The translations under genes were made by a program, and so were the position numbers. From Frankiales bacterium (lineage in GTDB: Bacteria > Actinomycetota > Actinomycetes > Mycobacteriales > SCTD01): 6,526 nt of DNA. Of the stretch, positions 4,770 through 6,526 are shown one piece after another. The DNA is taken from contig JAOPWI010000297.1 of NCBI GenBank assembly GCA_025965755.1, positions 1 through 6,526 of the forward strand. The letters are read 5' to 3'. Each line of letters starts with the position of its first letter. Within the stretch, counting starts at the first letter, position 1. Under the pieces are notes generated by a model. The model did not search any database and was not told the DNA's origin. It saw only the letters and a list, made by a program, of their open reading frames with translations.

Positions 4770-5633
4770 GTGTCCGAGTACAGCCTTCCCGCCGACGACG
4801 ACGGCCTGCCCGGGCCGCAGTCCGAGCAGGGCGAGGCGACCGAGCACACCCCGGCCGGTCTCGCGCCCGCCACGGGCGCCGGCACCGAGGCCGCCGACCT
4901 CAACGAGCTCGGTCTGGGTGGTGTCGAGGACGCCCCCAGCGGCTACCTCGAGGACGCCGCGCCCGAGGGCGTCGGCACCGCTGCCTCCGACGCCGAGCAC
5001 GACGCGAACGCCGACGCGATGGGCCTGCCGGCCGCGGCGGCCGACCAGGTCTCCGACGCCGACCTCGACCCCGCCGAGGAGATGAAGCGCACCCTGTCCG
5101 GCCTGCCGGGCGACTGGTACGTCGTGCACTCCTACGCCGGCTACGAGAACAAGGTGAAGACCAACCTCGAGAGCCGGATCCAGTCCCTGAACATGGAGGA
5201 CTACATCTTCGCGATCGAGGTGCCCACCGAGGAGGTCACCGAGGTCAAGGGCGGCAAGCGCCAGCAGGTCGTCCGCAAGAAGCTCCCCGGCTACCTGTTC
5301 GTGCGCATGGACCTCACCGACGAGTCGTGGTCGGCCGTCCGCAACACCCCGGGCGTGACCGGCTTCGTCGGCCAGACCTCCCGGCCCACCCCCCTGACGA
5401 TCGACGAGGTCGTCCGCCAGCTGGCCCCGCCGAAGCAGAAGGTCGTCGTGGCGCAGAAGGCCGTCGACTTCGAGGTCGGCGAGTCGATCACCGTCACCGA
5501 CGGCCCGTTCGCCACCCTCCCCGCGACGATCAACGAGATCAACCTCGACAGCCAGAAGCTCAAGGTCCTGGTGTCGATCTTCGGCCGCGAGACGCCGGTC
5601 GAGCTGTCCTTCAACCAGGTCGCCAAGATCTGA
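4770..5633 (+). CDS. nusG: Transcription termination/antitermination protein NusG
   Basis: NusG binds the RNA polymerase clamp and links it to Rho or to ribosomal protein S10. Of 287 residues, only about 115-287 correspond to the ~180-residue core of other bacteria. The NGN domain starts at GDWYVVHSYAGYENKVKTNL (114-133) and includes VVRKKLPGYLFVRMDL (167-182) and NTPGVTGFVG (192-201). The C-terminal KOW domain spans 233-287, with F-E-V-G-E-S and V-T-D-G-P-F-A-T-L. Residues 1-105 are a disordered acidic extension with about 25 Asp/Glu and no Lys or Arg. Long acidic N-termini are known from actinobacterial NusG. The gene lies between secE and rplK (43-nt gap downstream), probably in one transcript. 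Confidence 0.96.
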   Translation: MSEYSLPADDDGLPGPQSEQGEATEHTPAGLAPATGAGTEAADLNELGLGGVEDAPSGYLEDAAPEGVGTAASDAEHDANADAMGLPAAAADQVSDADLDPAEEMKRTLSGLPGDWYVVHSYAGYENKVKTNLESRIQSLNMEDYIFAIEVPTEEVTEVKGGKRQQVVRKKLPGYLFVRMDLTDESWSAVRNTPGVTGFVGQTSRPTPLTIDEVVRQLAPPKQKVVVAQKAVDFEVGESITVTDGPFATLPATINEINLDSQKLKVLVSIFGRETPVELSFNQVAKI

Positions 5634-5676
5634 CCCGGCGTCACGCGCCTCTCCACTCCTACCGAGGAAACCTGAC

Positions 5677-6108
5677 ATGCCCCCCAAGAAGAAGCTCGCC
5701 GGCGTCATCAAGCTCCAGATCAAGGCCGGCGCCGCCACCCCCGCGCCGCCCGTGGGCCCCGCGCTGGGTCAGCACGGCGTCAACATCATGGAGTTCTGCA
5801 AGCAGTACAACGCTGCGACCGAGTCGCAGCGCGGTGACATCGTTCCCGTCGAGATCTCCGTCTTCGAGGACCGCTCGTTCACCTTCATCACCAAGACCCC
5901 GCCGGCCGCGCGCATGATTCTCAAGGCCGCGGGCGTCGACAAGGGCTCGGCCACGCCGCACACCGCCAAGGTCGCGACGATCAGCCAGGCTCAGGTCCGG
6001 GAGATCGCCCAGACCAAGATGGACGACCTGAACGCCACCAACATCGACGCGGCCGCGAAGATCATCGCCGGCACCGCGCGCTCGATGGGCATCACCGTCA
6101 CCGACTGA
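5677..6108 (+). CDS. rplK: 50S ribosomal protein L11
   Basis: L11 forms the stalk base of the 50S subunit, binding 23S rRNA in the GTPase-associated region where thiostrepton acts and where RelA activation is sensed. The 143-residue length is normal. The N-terminal domain has I-K-L-Q-I-K-A-G-A-A and the proline-rich segment TPAPPVGPALGQHGVNIMEF (21-40), the site of thiostrepton-resistance changes in other bacteria; it looks wild-type here. The C-terminal rRNA-binding domain runs from about 75 (PPAARMILKAAGVDKGS) to the terminal MGITVTD. The ATG is preceded by GAGGAAA (5664-5670). rplA follows after an 88-nt gap that is long for this gene pair and holds a hairpin. Confidence 0.98.
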   Translation: MPPKKKLAGVIKLQIKAGAATPAPPVGPALGQHGVNIMEFCKQYNAATESQRGDIVPVEISVFEDRSFTFITKTPPAARMILKAAGVDKGSATPHTAKVATISQAQVREIAQTKMDDLNATNIDAAAKIIAGTARSMGITVTD

Positions 6109-6144
6109 CGGTTTCCCCCGTACGACCCAGCACGACCTGTGGGA

Positions 6145-6165
6145 GGGCGCGGACCGTCCGCGCCC
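6145..6165 (+). other. Perfect palindromic hairpin in the rplK-rplA gap
   Basis: Arms GGGCGCGGAC (6145-6154) and GTCCGCGCCC (6156-6165) are exact inverse complements around one C. As RNA, an 8-bp G/C stem with a 5-nt loop ACCGU is expected. No T-tract follows, and rplA begins 31 nt later. It could be a weak attenuator, an mRNA stabiliser, or part of an L1-binding regulatory site; sequence alone does not decide. Confidence 0.6.
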
Positions 6166-6196
6166 GCCATCACCACGAGCTGACCAGGAGCCAGCC

Positions 6197-6526
6197 ATGA
6201 AGCGCAGCAAGGCCTACCGCGCCGCCGCGGACAAGATCGACGCCGACGCCCTGTACTCCCCCCTGCAGGCCGCCCGGCTCGCCAAGGAGACGTCGACGAC
6301 CAAGTACGACGCGACCGTCGAGGTCGCCATGCGCCTGGGCGTGGACCCCCGCAAGGCCGACCAGATGGTCCGCGGCACCGTCAACCTGCCGCACGGCACC
6401 GGCAAGACCGCCCGCGTCATCGTCTTCGCGGCCGGCGAGAAGGCCGCCGAGGCCCTCGCCGCCGGCGCCGACGTGGTCGGCAGCGACGACCTCATCGAGC
6501 GCATCCAGGGCGGGTTCCTCGACTTC
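6197..6526 (+). CDS. rplA: 50S ribosomal protein L1 (N-terminal part, cut by window end)
   Basis: L1 binds the mobile L1 stalk of 23S rRNA, helps release deacylated tRNA from the E site, and in many bacteria represses its own operon by binding mRNA. The first 110 codons are present and the frame is open at the window edge; about 125 more residues are expected. Recognisable features are MKRSKAYRAAADKIDADALY, SPLQAARLAKE, Y-D-A-T-V-E-V-A-M-R-L-G-V-D-P-R-K-A-D-Q (38-56), V-R-G-T-V-N-L-P-H-G-T-G-K (58-70) and VIVFAAGEKAAEA (74-86), all L1 hallmarks. The ATG has AGGAG at 6186-6190, 6 nt upstream. The 88-nt spacing from rplK contains a G/C hairpin. Confidence 0.97.
   Translation, partial: MKRSKAYRAAADKIDADALYSPLQAARLAKETSTTKYDATVEVAMRLGVDPRKADQMVRGTVNLPHGTGKTARVIVFAAGEKAAEALAAGADVVGSDDLIERIQGGFLDF

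Noticed and set aside
4296..5738. Long minus-strand open frame (480 codons) opposite secE and nusG
   Set aside because: Antisense shadow of two strongly conserved genes; the translation is repetitive Gly/Val/Leu/Asp-rich and typical of high-GC antisense frames.
4735..6127. Shared 11-mer CCCGTACGACC in the secE-nusG gap (4735-4745) and the rplK-rplA gap (6117-6127)
   Set aside because: At this base composition many 11-mer pairs are expected by chance within 6.5 kb, and the two copies sit in different structural settings.

Overview
The window is very GC-rich, with strong codon-position GC bias, frequent GTG starts and Shine-Dalgarno-type leaders. Together with the gene order this points to an actinobacterium. 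The order thrT - metT - rpmG - hadA - hadB ... trpT - secE - nusG - rplK - rplA is the one known from Mycobacterium tuberculosis and, in looser form, from Streptomyces. The hadC gene found in mycolate-making relatives is absent. A Geodermatophilaceae-like or similar non-mycolate lineage is my inference from protein style and is not proven here.

Layout. Positions 2-316 hold the 3' end of a QorB/NmrA-like SDR oxidoreductase. Positions 383-509 carry what looks like a broken N-terminus of a MarR-type regulator, running into the start of a tRNA promoter region. Then come tRNA-Thr(GGT), tRNA-Met(CAT) and rpmG (L33, four-cysteine form), closed by a perfect 14-bp hairpin. Next is a tight plus-strand operon, hadA-hadB-glycosyltransferase: a 3-nt gap between hadA and hadB, then a 4-nt overlap. 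It encodes a two-subunit MaoC-type (3R)-hydroxyacyl dehydratase followed by an unusual protein with a cysteinyl-tRNA-synthetase C-terminal-like segment fused to a GT-A glycosyltransferase. A class I PLP aminotransferase (aspC-like) lies on the minus strand, and its stop codon overlaps the glycosyltransferase stop codon. A gap of about 176 bp separates it from tRNA-Trp(CCA), followed by secE, nusG, rplK and the first 110 codons of rplA.

How it fits together. The right half is the classical export/transcription/ribosome block: SecE (translocon), NusG (RNA polymerase and Rho factor), and L11 and L1 (the two stalk-base proteins of the 50S subunit). The left half supplies two tRNAs and L33. The centre holds fatty-acid dehydratase subunits, a glycosyltransferase and an aminotransferase in the interval where mycolate producers keep hadC.

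Most of the window is ordinary housekeeping sequence and I see no mobile element, CRISPR array or defence system. The points most worth a second look are the CysRS-like/GT fusion, the MarR remnant, and a palindromic hairpin in an unusually long rplK-rplA gap next to a sequence resembling the ribosomal L1-binding strand.
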